Of a DNA stretch of 64,000 nt, positions 1 to 12,800 are shown in pieces. The first letter of the stretch is position 1; each line of letters opens with the position of its first letter. The notes under the pieces were generated by a model. It did no database searches. It saw nothing but the letters and a program-made list of their open reading frames with translations, and was not told the DNA's origin. Location: positions 30,492,106-30,556,105 of the forward strand of contig OZ020303.1 in assembly GCA_963971305.1 (NCBI GenBank), in the 5' to 3' direction. A program made the position numbers and the translations under genes. Source of the DNA: Arcuatula senhousia (Eukaryota > Mollusca > Bivalvia > Mytilida > Mytilidae).

Positions 1-70
1 CAATTTACTGTAAATTCATCCAGAGTTTTTCATGTTATGAATGTTAATGCTATTTTAACACATTATTATT

Positions 71-216
71 TTCCTTTTCAGATAATGTATCTGTCCACAG
101 TAATGTCAGTGTTAATACATCTGTACCAAGTTTCCATGTAATCTTCCATTTCAGATAATGTATCTGTCCACAGTAATGTCAGTGTTAATACATCTACACC
201 AAGTTTCCAGTTAGAG
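71..216 (+). repeat. 73-bp tandem duplication of a splice acceptor and exon start
   Basis: Copies begin at 71 and 144. Each holds a pyrimidine tract, a CAG acceptor (ending 81 and 154) and the first ~55 bases of the same exon, differing at only a few bases. Only the second acceptor gives the open frame that continues into the next exon. Reading from the first acceptor without splicing meets a stop inside the second copy's acceptor region. Confidence 0.85.
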
Positions 217-3200
217 ATAGATCACCTATTGAGTGAGTTCACAGAGACAGACAGGGATGAAGAAGGGAACCAGGTATGTTATTGTTGGTCCAGGTCCTAA
301 TACTTGTGGACTTTTGGATAGAAAATAATTGCCAGGATAACAATCGGGTAAATCATTTGAAGTATTGAACACTTTTTTTTTTCATTGTCAAAATACATTT
401 TACCCATGAATTAAAATGTTTTGTGGGTCGATACAAATTTGACAAAGCCATTCAGAAAAATTTGCAAGGCTTATTGCCTTGAAACCTAAAAAACTCAAGT
501 TTTCGCTATATTTAAAGGTGTCCATGTATTTTCAAATCAAATCATCCTGATATGATTAATTATTTGCAATTTGAATAATAATAGGTATTTGTCTATATAT
601 ACAATATCAAATTTTGTGTGATTTTTCCAAATACAACATGCATATTTTTTTCCCTCTTCTAGGTTGTGTTTGTGATTATGAGACATATTACCCACCTACG
701 GAAGATCTACAACTATTACAGCTGTCTAGGGCACGATGATAGCTCAGACAACACTTTTATAATGAACAAGATGCAGTTCTGGAGACTGCTGAAGGATTGT
801 AAACTGCATCACCTGGAGAAAGGTCTCATGGATATGGACAGATGGCTTGGTACGGATTATGTGGGTTTTTTTTAAGCCCTGTCTATGAAAGTAGAGGGGC
901 ATTTAGTGTTGATTGTCTGTCCGGTGATCAAAAATAAGGTTTATTGTGGCTTCATTTAGGTTGTTTTGTGTTGTGTATGTTTATTCCACATTTCTTTATC
1001 TGTAAATAACTGCAGCAACACAAACTCAAATTAAAATGAGAGTAAACTGAAGTGTATTAATTATGATTAATCCTAGTCTAGTTTTAAAATATTTAGTGAT
1101 TTTGACTGAATTTATGTTTGCTGTTATTCACTGAATGAACTGCTATTAAGTTTTATTAGTTTTCCTATCATTTCATGTAACTTTCAACATCTGAACTTTG
1201 ATTTGATTATTTTATTTGAATATCACTATTTTTAATATTTCATACAGGTCACAATAAAGCTCTTTACCAGTTACATGATCCTTACGAGAGAATTCTACAG
1301 CGACAGTTCTTTAATGATCTGATTGTTATAGCTTTCTATCTTTACAAAGAGGAACATGAGTAAGTGACATATACTGTGAGATATTGTTAGTTTTCTACAA
1401 GATGTTTGACTTGGATATGGAAACTTTAATATCAAGAGAGAAAAATTTCGATTATTTTGATAGAGAGGCTTGCTGAGATGTTAAAATATAATTATTTTAA
1501 AGATGTATTAAGAAATCCCATAATCATCAAGAATTTAGCTGAAGATGCCTTTTCTCAAATGAATTAAAAGTAAGAATAGACACCATAGCTTTAAAAAAGT
1601 AATAAATAATTGTGACATCAAAGAATTAAAATATCACAATGCTGCTTGGAATTAAATTTTCTCTAAGAGATGTATGGTTTTTTTCCACAGTTAAGAGGTT
1701 GAAAAATCAGGTGAAAATTTGAAAATCAATTCTCTGTGTGTTCAGATTTTTTATACTGTTGTTATACATGTATTTAAAATCTGCATCCTTTTTGTGTAGG
1801 TTAACTTAACAAGATTGTTTTTATGAGACTATTTTTAGGAGTTAAGTTTTCTGTGTTTATAAGAATTTGGAAAAAACTGATGAAACTAAAATCATACACA
1901 CAATACTACAGAGAAGCTTTATGTAAAATTTAACAATAAAAACTTCTTTGAACTTTGAAAATGAATGAGAGCAATTTTGACTTCATTATACTGTGAGCAA
2001 GCTCACAAAAGGATTCAAATCTGAACTATAATGAAAAAAAAGTATGACTGACAAGATGATTCCTTTCTGCCCTTCAAAACTTTAGTTTAAACATATTTAT
2101 TTATCCTGGATTGGGAAACAAGCTTAATGCTTATGTAAATCCCTCTCCAGCTAGCAGTTTGCGAGTATGGCCTTTGCAGCGGCCCCCATTGAGCCTACTC
2201 TTATCGAACTCTACAAAGGGGTCTTTAACGTGCATGGGGTATTGCTCTCCACATACACGAGACAACCTTTTTTCGTCCCTTCCGAAGGACTAGCATCGTT
2301 CCTTGAGACCATCCTCGCAAATGGTGTCAGGAGAGAGTCGGAAAATTGGTTCATGAAATTTTCACCCCGGACAAGGATCGAACCACGAACCTTGGTGTTA
2401 GTAGCCCGACGCGTTAACCACTACACCACCGGCTTCAAAACTTTGTTTGTGGTGGTATAATAATTCTTCTTATTCTTATTTTCCAGAGGTACCACTCCAA
2501 TTTTAGCCTGGTGTATGTCCAAACTGATTTCTGATATGATGCTGAGAAATGCCTGTAATGTTAATGGTATGTTTTGTTCGACCTTTTAAAATTTGGGAAA
2601 AAAACTAAAAAGTTTAGAATTAAAACAAATATATGCTGAAAAGCAGCAGTATTATTATTAAAAAGGTTTTAGGATGTTTTTCTTGTTGTTCAGTATAGAT
2701 TCTCTTTATTTGAAAATATCAAATTCTGTAAATAAAGACTTTTATATGAAAAAGCTACTGCCATTATTTATATTTTTTAGGTCACTTTTACTTTGAGAGT
2801 AGAAGAGCTACTAATGCTTTAGTACATATGGACCAAGCATTTGAAGTTTACCAGTCTCTTAGCCAACCTAGAAAGGTTTGTAAAATAATCATAGCTACAT
2901 TTACTGTGAAACTGCTTAGGATTCATTTGTTGCATTAATTTTCATGAATTGATAATGCAACACATATTCATGGATTCATAAAGTGGTTTTATTAACAAAT
3001 TCATTTTGAAATCAATGAGAAATGTTTAACATGGACACTTTTTTTGTCATTTTATTTTGAAATTTAATTTTTAAACAATGCCTTTGTTGGACAACTTTCT
3101 AAGTTCTATATTTTAAAAATGTTATTGTAACCATATTGGTTTTTGTTGTTTAATTTAATGTTTAGAACTTATAAAAAATGAACCTATAGAATACATTGCT

Positions 3201-6200
3201 TCTAATTCTTTCTTTACAGTATGCCCCTAAGGAGCCAGTCTTTAAGATGAGACAGTTTTTGTATATGTTAAAGGTGAGGTTAATATTTAGGTCACAGTTA
3301 TTGGAGTCACGCCTACTTTTAATTAAGAGTGTCCTTGCTTTGACAGTACTTGACAAAGGTCATTGACCTTGTCATTTTATTGAAATAAAATACCAAACAG
3401 CTGTTTTTGATATCAACATCCCTTATGTTTTAGTACATTTTTTATGTGTTTCATATTTAAAAATAACAGTATGTATTTATAATAAAGAAGATTACAAAAA
3501 AGAAAAAAAACACATGCAAATGTCAGATGTTTTTAATGTAATATTGTAAATCATTTAATCCTTTTTCCTGATTTAAAAAAAAAGAACTTACTATCTCTCT
3601 TATTTTGGTTTGTAAGATAAAGGTTTTTTAAAGTGTAATCTATTCTGTTTGTTCCCGAATGAATATTTTTTATTTGTTAATAACAAAAATAGACTTGATT
3701 TGAAATTGTCGTCAGTATGCTAAATGTCTAAAGATTTTTGTATACTTTTCAGGAATTTAAGTTAATAAACAATGATTTAACACCAAAAGCTATTATTGAA
3801 GTTCTGACCTCAGATGACCCCAATGTTAGTGATGAGGATGGGTGCTGTAACCTAGAGTTAGAAGTAAGTCCAATCATTTTAGTTGTTGTATAAGATCTCG
3901 AGCTTAAAGATACTTATAAAAGTGCAGTTCTTGCATGTGCTTATATAAATGATGGTTTTTAAACATTCAAAATGGTCATTCACAGATATCTAATTGCCAG
4001 AAGCAAATTATATATATATGCTTGTAATTTGTTTGAAAATTTAAAAAAAATTTCACACCCAGTATTTGTGAAACAAATTACTCCCATTCATCTAGATCCA
4101 CCATCAGCGAAAAAGTTAACATTCATTATACAGTTTTATATTTGAAAAGAATACTTGTATAATTATTCAATGTCATCTTAATGTCTTAAACAGACATTCT
4201 TTTCTTGTCAAAAGGATTTTTGTAAAATATGTTTTGCTTTTTGTTGTCTTACATTTCTATGTAAAATATTTTGAATTTCAGATGACATTCCTGGAGTTTT
4301 TCGAGGCCTTGATAGGATGTGCTGAAGTATTTAGTACAGAAGCAGTCGTTAAGGATCCTACCACACCCCGCCCCAGTACTGTGATTACCCCAGACCAGAG
4401 TATGTACTCCATCCCTGTCTCTCCCTCCAGGATGACCAGCCAGGCTGGTGACGGAGGGGAATCTCAGGCCCCAGGGACACCCCATCACGGTACAGGGTCC
4501 CCTGAGTCAGCCTCGCCCACTAGAGCTGTGTCATCTGTAGATGGAACCAAGCAAGCAGATTCTAAACCTGAACCTGTAAGTCTTCCCAAATAGAATCCTT
4601 CTATATACACATATCCATTAGGGAAATTAAACAAACAAAAATCATCATAATATGATTAAGGCATTGCCTGAATGAGAGCACAGTGATATCATTCATTTGA
4701 CCCTATTTGAAAGGAAACAAAAAGGGGGGGAAGACAATCCTTTTACCTGGATAATACTCCAAATTTATTTTTGGCAAATGACGCTGTCTGTATAGGTATT
4801 TTTTGGCCTGTCAGCTGCTGTTTTCAGAGCTTCTGAATATGGGTATTGTGAGTCTGTGATGTTTTGCTCAAAATTTAGAATTATGACCTCAATATTTACT
4901 TCATTGAAATCCAATATACAAAAATAAATGAAAAGCACAAATAAATTTTGTTGCTAGTAAATATTTGCCCCACTTTTTCTAAAAGTATTTCTTCTACATG
5001 TATGTTTTAAAACTCACAATATATTTTTATAAGGGCATTATAAAAAAATCACACTGCACCTGCTTCTTTGTGAAGCATATCCGACCACGAAAATTGATAT
5101 CAGCATTAGGCAAATTTTTCCAATGAACAAGCTCCCTGCTCTTGGGCTACTAGCTGTGCTCACTATAATCATCACTCTAACACCAGCTTCATGCCATGGT
5201 CGATTTTTCCTGAACCACAAGTTTTGTCATCATGATACGTTTAAACATGGAATATGTTGTTATTGTGATTTTTGGGTTTGCTTGTTTTTTAATAACCTTT
5301 TGGATAATTATACAATAAATGCTTAATTAGGATTGACAATGGCATATAAGAAGTAAAAAAGGATACTTAATAAGTCATTTTAGTCTTTTATCAATATTAA
5401 GATTTTGTATTCCAGTTCAAGCAATATCAGTATAAACCAATTTGATTATACTTTTGTCTTATTTTGGTTTCTAGGTCCAACAGTCAACATCTAATATCAC
5501 TGGCCAGTCTGAGAATGGAGGAGGAGCCACTAGTAGACAATCACTTAAAGGTGCTTTTACTATGAAAAATTAAATATTTAGGAGGATTTATTTTCACAAA
5601 TATTGGCTTTTTGTGAAATTCATGAAAATAAATAGGTTGCAAAAATTAGTTGGTTTATAGTATTGTGTAGAATAGATCATGTACTTCATAGATGTGTAGT
5701 CTATTTCTTTTATTATCAGTCTATTCTGTAGCAATTTGCACTGCAATTTTTGAAAAACATGTATTCTAATTATAAAGGTGTTTATCAAATTAACATCCCA
5801 AGACAAAATCAGTTGACAAACAAGAAATACAAAACAGAACAACAACAAAACCAGAACATAGTGAATCCGGGCCCTGGTGTGCTTTATAATTTATGCTTAT
5901 TGAATTCTTTGTAGAACCAACCATGGACACCCAGAAGAATGGTTCATTTATAAGTACCAACAATACTGAAGATGGATTAGTTCTGATGCAGAGTAGCATA
6001 TCCCTTGGGGCAAACACAGGCGAAACTGATGGAGGGGAAGAAACTGATATGAAAACAGGAGGTATACTTGAAAAATTATTTTTAAAATCATGTTTTCAGC
6101 TGTGTTAAACTACATATGCAGATGGAGCTTTGTTTTGGATTGTTACAACTCACAACAAACTCTAAATCATGGCCAGGCAAAAAAAAACTTTTTTTTGTCT

Positions 6201-6771
6201 TATAAAACTGAACTAAATAAAGTTTACAAAAACAAAAAAAATACAAGAACTGAATAAATACTTATAGATAACAATTCCAGTTCATTACAATATAATTATG
6301 CTTAACATATAATTCATAAAAAAAGTTACTCTGCAGTGAAAAAAAAACCACAACAGCCTACAATATTGACAAACAATTTTCACTTGTTTCTATAGAATTT
6401 ATTTGATTTTTATTTGAATGTAATATAGAATTTATTGTAGTCAATTTTTCCCTAGGCTAGTGTACCTTTCCTTAGTGATCAAAGTTCCATTTGGTTTGTT
6501 GTTTTTCTTTATATTTAATTATTGCATTGATTTTTTTGTTCTAACAGCTGGGCAAGTTGACATCTGTGAACCTGACGAAGAGGAAGAGGAGGAGTTAGAC
6601 GAGGCCACACGGCAGTTCAACTTCTGGACACATCAAATACACATCTTCTTTGTCAGGAAATTCTTCCCTGCTGCCGAGAAATTCACCGTCCTCAAACAAA
6701 TGGCAGAGACCAGGAGAATCAATGAAGCAAGGGAGAGAATCAAAGCTGAACAAGAGGCTGCCGAAGCCTAA
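155..6771 (+). CDS. RSPH10B: RSPH10B-like radial spoke head protein, C-terminal half (multi-exon, partial at 5' end)
   Basis: Radial spoke head 10 homolog B is a structural protein of the motile-cilium axoneme. Eleven exons join in phase: 155-273, 663-849, 1248-1359, 2487-2566, 2781-2875, 3220-3273, 3753-3863, 4282-4575, 5475-5550, 5915-6061, 6548-6771 (TAA stop). About 498 residues are visible. The family's N-terminal MORN repeats would lie upstream of the window. Recognition rests on the conserved run reading FWRLLKDCKLHHLEKG..DMDRWL (exon 2), the LHDPYERIL and LAWCMSKLI blocks (exons 3-4) and the C-terminal FFVRKFFPAAEKF helix with charged tail (last exon). Exons 8-10 encode a low-complexity, Ser/Thr/Gly/Pro-rich linker that looks disordered. 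Known: the family belongs to radial spokes of motile cilia. Inferred: orthology, from remembered family motifs and not from an alignment. Confidence 0.85.
2108..2435 (-). mobile_element. tRNA-derived SINE (intron 3 of the RSPH10B-like gene)
   Basis: On the minus strand the element opens with a tRNA-like head. It has an A-box-like TGGTGTAGTGG (2428-2418) and a near-perfect B box GGTTCGATCC (2384-2375), the internal RNA polymerase III promoter. A ~270-base non-tRNA body follows, ending in AT-rich sequence near 2108. It is GC-richer than the intron around it and non-coding; its open frames are incidental. The SINE superfamily was not assigned. Confidence 0.75.
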
Positions 6772-6923
6772 ATTGATAATTCTGTGATAGTTTGTCTGTG
6801 ATAAAAACTTATTTATTAATATTGAAATTTTATTTCGGATTTTAAAATTTGAAATTATCTCTTTGTTTTTTATTTCTTATATTTAAGAAAGATTACTATT
6901 GAAGATTTATATAAAGATATAAA

Positions 6924-6929
6924 AATAAA
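6924..6929 (+). terminator. Probable polyadenylation signal of the RSPH10B-like gene
   Basis: AATAAA lies about 150 bases after the TAA stop at 6769-6771 in a very AT-rich 3' flank. This would give a short 3' UTR. Several A-rich alternatives lie nearby, so the exact site is uncertain. Confidence 0.5.
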
Positions 6930-6935
6930 AAAATT

Positions 6936-8661
6936 TTGCTTTATAAATTTCTTTTCTTCAATTGATTGACTGTTTTTTTTTTCATTTCTTAAATATCATT
7001 CATCCAAAAATAGTTGCATCTGTTTGGGTTATTTTTTTTTTTTGGTGCAAATTTTAGTTACCTGAGTTAGTGAGCTGGAGTTTTTTGCGCTGCTAGGAAG
7101 TTACATGTTTATAAATTGTTGATAATTTTCAAATGCACCATATAGAAATCTACCTGGATTTTGCAGTTACTTTCTATAGAAGTTATTTATTTGAAATCTA
7201 ATAAGTTTAATTTTATCACACTCTTAAAAACACAATAAAAGAGAGATCTTAACATTAATACTGGTGGTAAAGACTTTTACTTTTTTTAAATGAATTTGTT
7301 TAGACATTTTCATCAATAAAAAAAAAATTATCATCTTGCTGCACACTTTACTTAAATGCCTTTTACTTAAAGAAAACAACATCACTGTAAAGGGTGATTT
7401 ATTGCATAAATAAAATAAGTGACCAGCACTTTTTACACTGTTGCATGTAATAAATATAGAACTATGGAAATATACATCATGATCAAAGCATAGGCAAATT
7501 ATAACACAAACATGTAAAAATTCAAGTCTATAATACTATAAACAAAATGATAAAAGATAGTTATTTTGCTAGTTAAGTGATGTATCTGACCTGCAATGAT
7601 TAGATACAAAATGTAACTTGTATTTACATAACTTCATAAGACATGAGTTGAAACGAAACAAAAATAAACAGAAAAATTACCCAATAGGGATGATTTCAAA
7701 AATTTTGAGAGAGAAAACAAGAGCAATAAAATTTATGATGATCCCAATATGGTTCATAATTAAAAAAAAGTAGTTATTATGAATAGGTTTGGTATTGCTA
7801 AACCTGCTATCTGTATATTCAAGACCGGCGCAGATCCAAGGAAAAGCGTCCCATAAAAGTAAAAAACTATGGATTTTGCACAAATTCCATGTTAAAACCC
7901 CCCAAAATTTTGTGCCTTGCTTAGCACGGCTAAAAACAACAACATTTTTTTTTCTCCATTATTACAATATTACAATACAAAGGCAATTTTATTACATGTG
8001 ATGTTATATACAGGTGCTTATTCATTAAAAAAAATCGAAACATGTTAGAAATGTACAAACATACAGCCTTTCATGAGGCATTATAAGTGAATCTTACTAC
8101 ACTTATTTTATAACTGGATAACTTGTGATAAGTTTTCATAGATAATATATTTTACAAACACTATCTCTCAAATCTGATAATTCCAATAGTAATTTATTCA
8201 AAGTTCTTTTTTACTCTGTTGTCAAGCTGGAATAACCCAAGCTATTTCATTACACAGTTATTTTTGTAATAATTGTTTATCATTTTATTTCTGCATAATG
8301 GTTTCCTTCATTTATTTCAATGTTCATGTATACCTACAAATAATAAGAAATATTGTTTAATTCAAATTTTAATTCAAATCACAACAATTTTCTTATCTTA
8401 AAACATATATTTCCAATAGTGCTTTTTAAACATTTTAATCTCAATTTATGAGATTTATCAAATTTCTTAGATATTTTTTTATTAGTCTAAGCTAAAGCTA
8501 TTTTACCAGCATTATTGAAATCCCCACATGGTCAAAAACGAGACATAAAAGATTTCTGGTCTTCATTTGGTTAACTCAGTGAAAGAATGCATTAGAAATC
8601 AACCAGTATCATATTAAAATCCAACTTCCAACCTCAGGTAGAACCCATAGAATCCCTTTTA
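6936..8661. other. Intergenic, AT-rich; between the tail-to-tail RSPH10B-like and RTK genes
   Basis: No coding exon was recognised. It holds A/T homopolymer runs and scattered AATAAA motifs on both strands. Part could be 3' UTR of either gene, or hide a short last exon of the kinase gene if the GTATGG at 8673-8668 is used as a donor. Confidence 0.5.
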
Positions 8662-9823
8662 TTATGACCATACCTGGCTATCATCTAGCATCCTCTGTAA
8701 TCTCATCATCAGCTCGGAGAAACATGGTCTGCATTCTGGTTTCTCATTCCAACACTGAAGCATCATTGCATACCTGTTTATAAGTTCAATGTTTTGATTA
8801 CTTAAAGCACAGAGAGCATGCTGTGTTCCTGAATGATCACTCTAGAACAAGGAAAGTATGATTTTTGTTTTTCAGTTTAAAGATGAAGACATACCCGTAG
8901 CCAGGGGGGGGGGGGGGTGGTTCGAGGGATTCGGATGAACACCCCCCCCCCTTGGGCGAAAAAAAAATATAAGTAAAAACAAGCTGAAATTTGGTTAAGC
9001 ACTATTAAAAAAAAGAATATTTTGAAAATCGAACCCTCAATCGAATCCCCCTTAACAAATTCTGGCTACGGGTATTGTTCAACATGCCTTGTATTTATTT
9101 TTATACACACTGAGGTTAAATCATACAGAGTGTGTTATAAAGTTCAATTTCTAGCTGAAATGCAAATGCTAACACAGTTTTTTCTGCATTTATAGTAAGT
9201 TAAAAGAAGAACCTACACTGTACAATTAATTCTTTTCAAAAGCTAACAAAACTTACAAAGAAGGATCACAATTTTCTGGCCTCCTCATTCTAAATCCTTG
9301 TTTCAGTAAGTTACACATCTGTGCAGTATCCAGACCATGATAAGGAGTTCCACCAAGGGTTGCTATCTCCCAAAGCAGTATACCAAAAGACCAACTAGAA
9401 AACAGAATGTTATTGTATGGAATATTACACATGATACCTCACATAATAAATGACAACCTCATGGTTTTAGATTCACATCAAAGTTCAAGAATTTTAAAAG
9501 TCGAAATCTGGATGACTTTAAACTATTAATATAAGCTTCTAGCAAACCATTTGAAATATATGTAATATTCTGTCAAAAACATTGTTACAAATTTCACAAT
9601 ATTGCCTGGTCACTTAGTAAAACATTATGTAAAATAATACTAGTGTTGAAAAAGGTTAAAGTTTCAATATCCTTTATATTATCATCATTCAAATGAAGCT
9701 GATATAGGTATTCATTGTAATCCAAACACATAGAAATAACAGTTCTACTTACACATCACTTTGTGTGGTGTAGAGGGCATTAAACAGGGATTCAGGAGCC
9801 ATCCACCTTACAGGTACTCTTGT
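8662..9823 (-). CDS. RTK kinase C-lobe exons and C-terminus (three exons)
   Basis: Exons 9823-9753 ([10 protein letters not shown]), 9394-9257 ([18 protein letters not shown]) and 8773-8674 ([13 protein letters not shown] to QRMLDDSQ). At 8674 the sequence either splices at GTATGG to an unseen last exon, or reads V-W-S and stops at TAA (8664-8662). Read-through would give almost no tail after the kinase domain, and an AATAAA overlaps the stop. Tie- and FGFR-type kinases usually have a longer tail. Confidence 0.8.
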
Positions 9824-12800
9824 CTGAAAAGGTAGCGAAATTTTAAGAACTCAAAAGGTTCTTCAAAGATCTTTAATATTTGTATATATAAGTATGGTTT
9901 ATCATTTGCCTTATGGTTTCATAATAAAGACATCTATTTCAACTACAATTATTTAATCTTGAGAAAGTGTAAACATGACTTTAAGCTTGATAACTGTACA
10001 TGAAGCAGTGTTCACTTTGCATTTTCAAATGATAACAATAAGTTTTAAAGTAAATAAAGGAATTAAATTAAATAAATAACTTACGTTTGACGTCTTAACA
10101 TAAGTGTCATCATGTTTGGAAAGTCCGAAATCGGCAACTTTGGCCACTAAGTTTTCATCCAAAAGTACATTCCTAGCTGCTAAGTCTCTATGAATAATCT
10201 TTGATAATAAAAAGAAAGCATTGTAATTAATTTCAAAATTACTAGAAAATGTTCTATCAATCATTTCACAAATCAAAGTTTGGTTGGCGTAATTGCTTTT
10301 GATTCTTTCTTTTGGTTTTGTACTTTATTCAAATGCTACTAAGAGGTTACAAGTTTGCTTTTCCAACAATACTAAATATTCAATAAATATACAATTTTTG
10401 TTGATATCCGCTTAAGTATTTTATTGTTTATTTTTCACAATCATTTCTCACAATTTAGTTACTTTCTAGGACTGGATTTGAATAAATGCATTTTACTTAG
10501 ACCTTGGGCAGAACAGCGAGCAGCGCCCACTGGCATCGTTGGAGGCTCCTGGCCGTATTCCATTGTGTTTTATATAGTCATCGCTTGTTATGTGAGCTGT
10601 GTGGCGTATTTCACATCTCATTATTTTCTCTTTCTAATATGTTTTTTTTTTCCAAAGCATCCCCATTGTTATCGGTCACATACCTGCTTATCAGCTAAGT
10701 GATTTAGACCAGATGCTGTATCCAAAGCAAACTTCAAAAGCATGGTCTGCTGTACAGGTGACAATATCTTTGTATTGGCATAAAGGTGATGTTTAGCTTT
10801 TCTTTGTTTTCTAAGATAGGACCTTAGGTCTCCATTCTTTACATATTCCATAGCCAAATACATAGTTCCTATTGAAATTGTTAATTTTATAATAGTCTTT
10901 ATTTGGTTATACATTAATTCTCTCTCTTAGGTACATATTTGTAAACTCAAAATTTTAATTCTTGCCTTGCATTTTAATTTAACGAAGTTTATTTAGAATT
11001 TTTTTCTTCAAATGTAAGATTTTGTCCCTGCATCAAACTCTTATAGTATTTCCCAACTCATGACTACTGACATGCACTAAGAGGATTTCTTCACCGATTT
11101 TCCGTGTTTATTAGGTATTTAAATGCTCCATTGTATATGTTTAAAAAAAAAACAATTAGTAGTAGGTAATAGGAGTGTAGTAATTAATATAGTATTTATA
11201 CCTTGAATATGACAGGCTCCGACTAAACAAACAACATTTGGATGTTGCCCAACCTTCTTCAAAATATTAAGTTCGTTCATGAAGTCGTTTTTGTCTTTTT
11301 CAGAGGCGTTATCTGCAAAAACCAAACTGTTTATCAATAAACCTGTTTTCAGGTAAACAATATGTTAAGAAAAATGATACATCAACCATAAGATAATGAC
11401 GTTTTCAGAAAACAGAGAAATAATAAATGTATTGTTTATTGTTCTATTAAATTCGTGTTCTATACATTATAGTTTTAGGTCATTTCAAAGAGATGTACTT
11501 TAAATGTGCTTAAAGAACTAGGGTTTGTTTTGGCTGCAAGTAAATCTCTTTGACTTCCACAACTCTGGGGTTCGGCGATGATAATAAACGAATGAAATTA
11601 GCACCAGCCGATTTATTCCGCTTAATTTTGACCAATGTCTGCGGATCATTCATATACAAAGTCTACTCTATCAATGATGATTCCATTCGACAAATACCTC
11701 TTAAAGATTTCACAGCGACTGGAATTCTGTGTTCTCTGTCCTTTTTAAAGTAACCTTTCTTAACCATTCCAAACTGCCCAGTACCCAGCTTTTCATTTGT
11801 TAGAACCAGATTGTACTTATTAAGCTCCCATGGGCCGCACACAACCTGTTCGTAAATGTGACTTTCTGGGTCTGCGTGACTCCTCTGAAAATTTAACATT
11901 TTTTAATCATTAAAATTTTACTTTGATGGATGTTTAAGTTCCGAGATCTCAAAAGATGCACAATGACGAAGACTTAAAGTTGGCAAGAAATGATGCAGAT
12001 GGTGGCTGATGCCTCAGTCCTATCCTTAACGGTTTTGTTGTCTTGAACATGTTTTAAAACTTAGTTGCAAATTATACCGATCAGTAATATGCTAATGTCA
12101 GATCATTTTTCATCTCAAAAACCTACTTACTTGATCATATCTTTCCGAGTCTAGGTTACAAAAATAAAGTCGTTTGAACTCTCTTCGCGAACGTCCCTAT
12201 AAGGATAGCAATACATTGAATAATGGAGCACTTCTGCTCTTTTTAATAAAAAATATCCTTACGAAATAATGGGCTAATTTTAATGTCCTAGACTTACCGA
12301 GGTTAGGCGATAAAATTTGCTGAAAAGACGACCGTGACGAGGTCGTATGAATACGAAATAGATGAGGGTCACAGTGAACAACACCACCAACACACCAATA
12401 CAGGACACCAGCACTGGGACAATCAACGTCTTCATGTCTAGTTTGGCTTTCTCGTCCGTTACTGAAGTTTTAAAATCAAGAATATTAAGCTCTTTTGAGA
12501 ATTTATTCTTGAGGCGATATAAGATCTTTTAGAATCCATTTTGTTCGATTTAAATTTGAACATAAAATTGTTAAGTAAACCACTAATGCTGCAGATATTT
12601 AATTAAGCTGCACTTTTCAAGAATTTAATATCAGACCCTCTTATTTTGGCCAAGTACTCTTTTCCTATATTAAACTTGCATATAATCAATAAATGCGTCG
12701 GTTTCTAGTATATATAAGAATCTTGATATAAGTACATGTTGTACATGTACCGACACATGCATGGTACATTCTTTGTTTATAGTACTACATGTAGTGTAAA

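Noticed and set aside
2375..2435. Possible tRNA gene
   Set aside because: A and B boxes are present, but no closed cloverleaf or acceptor stem can be formed. It is a SINE head.
2167..2460. 97-codon frame overlapping the intron of the RSPH10B-like gene
   Set aside because: It is the antisense of a tRNA-derived SINE with A and B boxes. The higher GC content explains the open frame.
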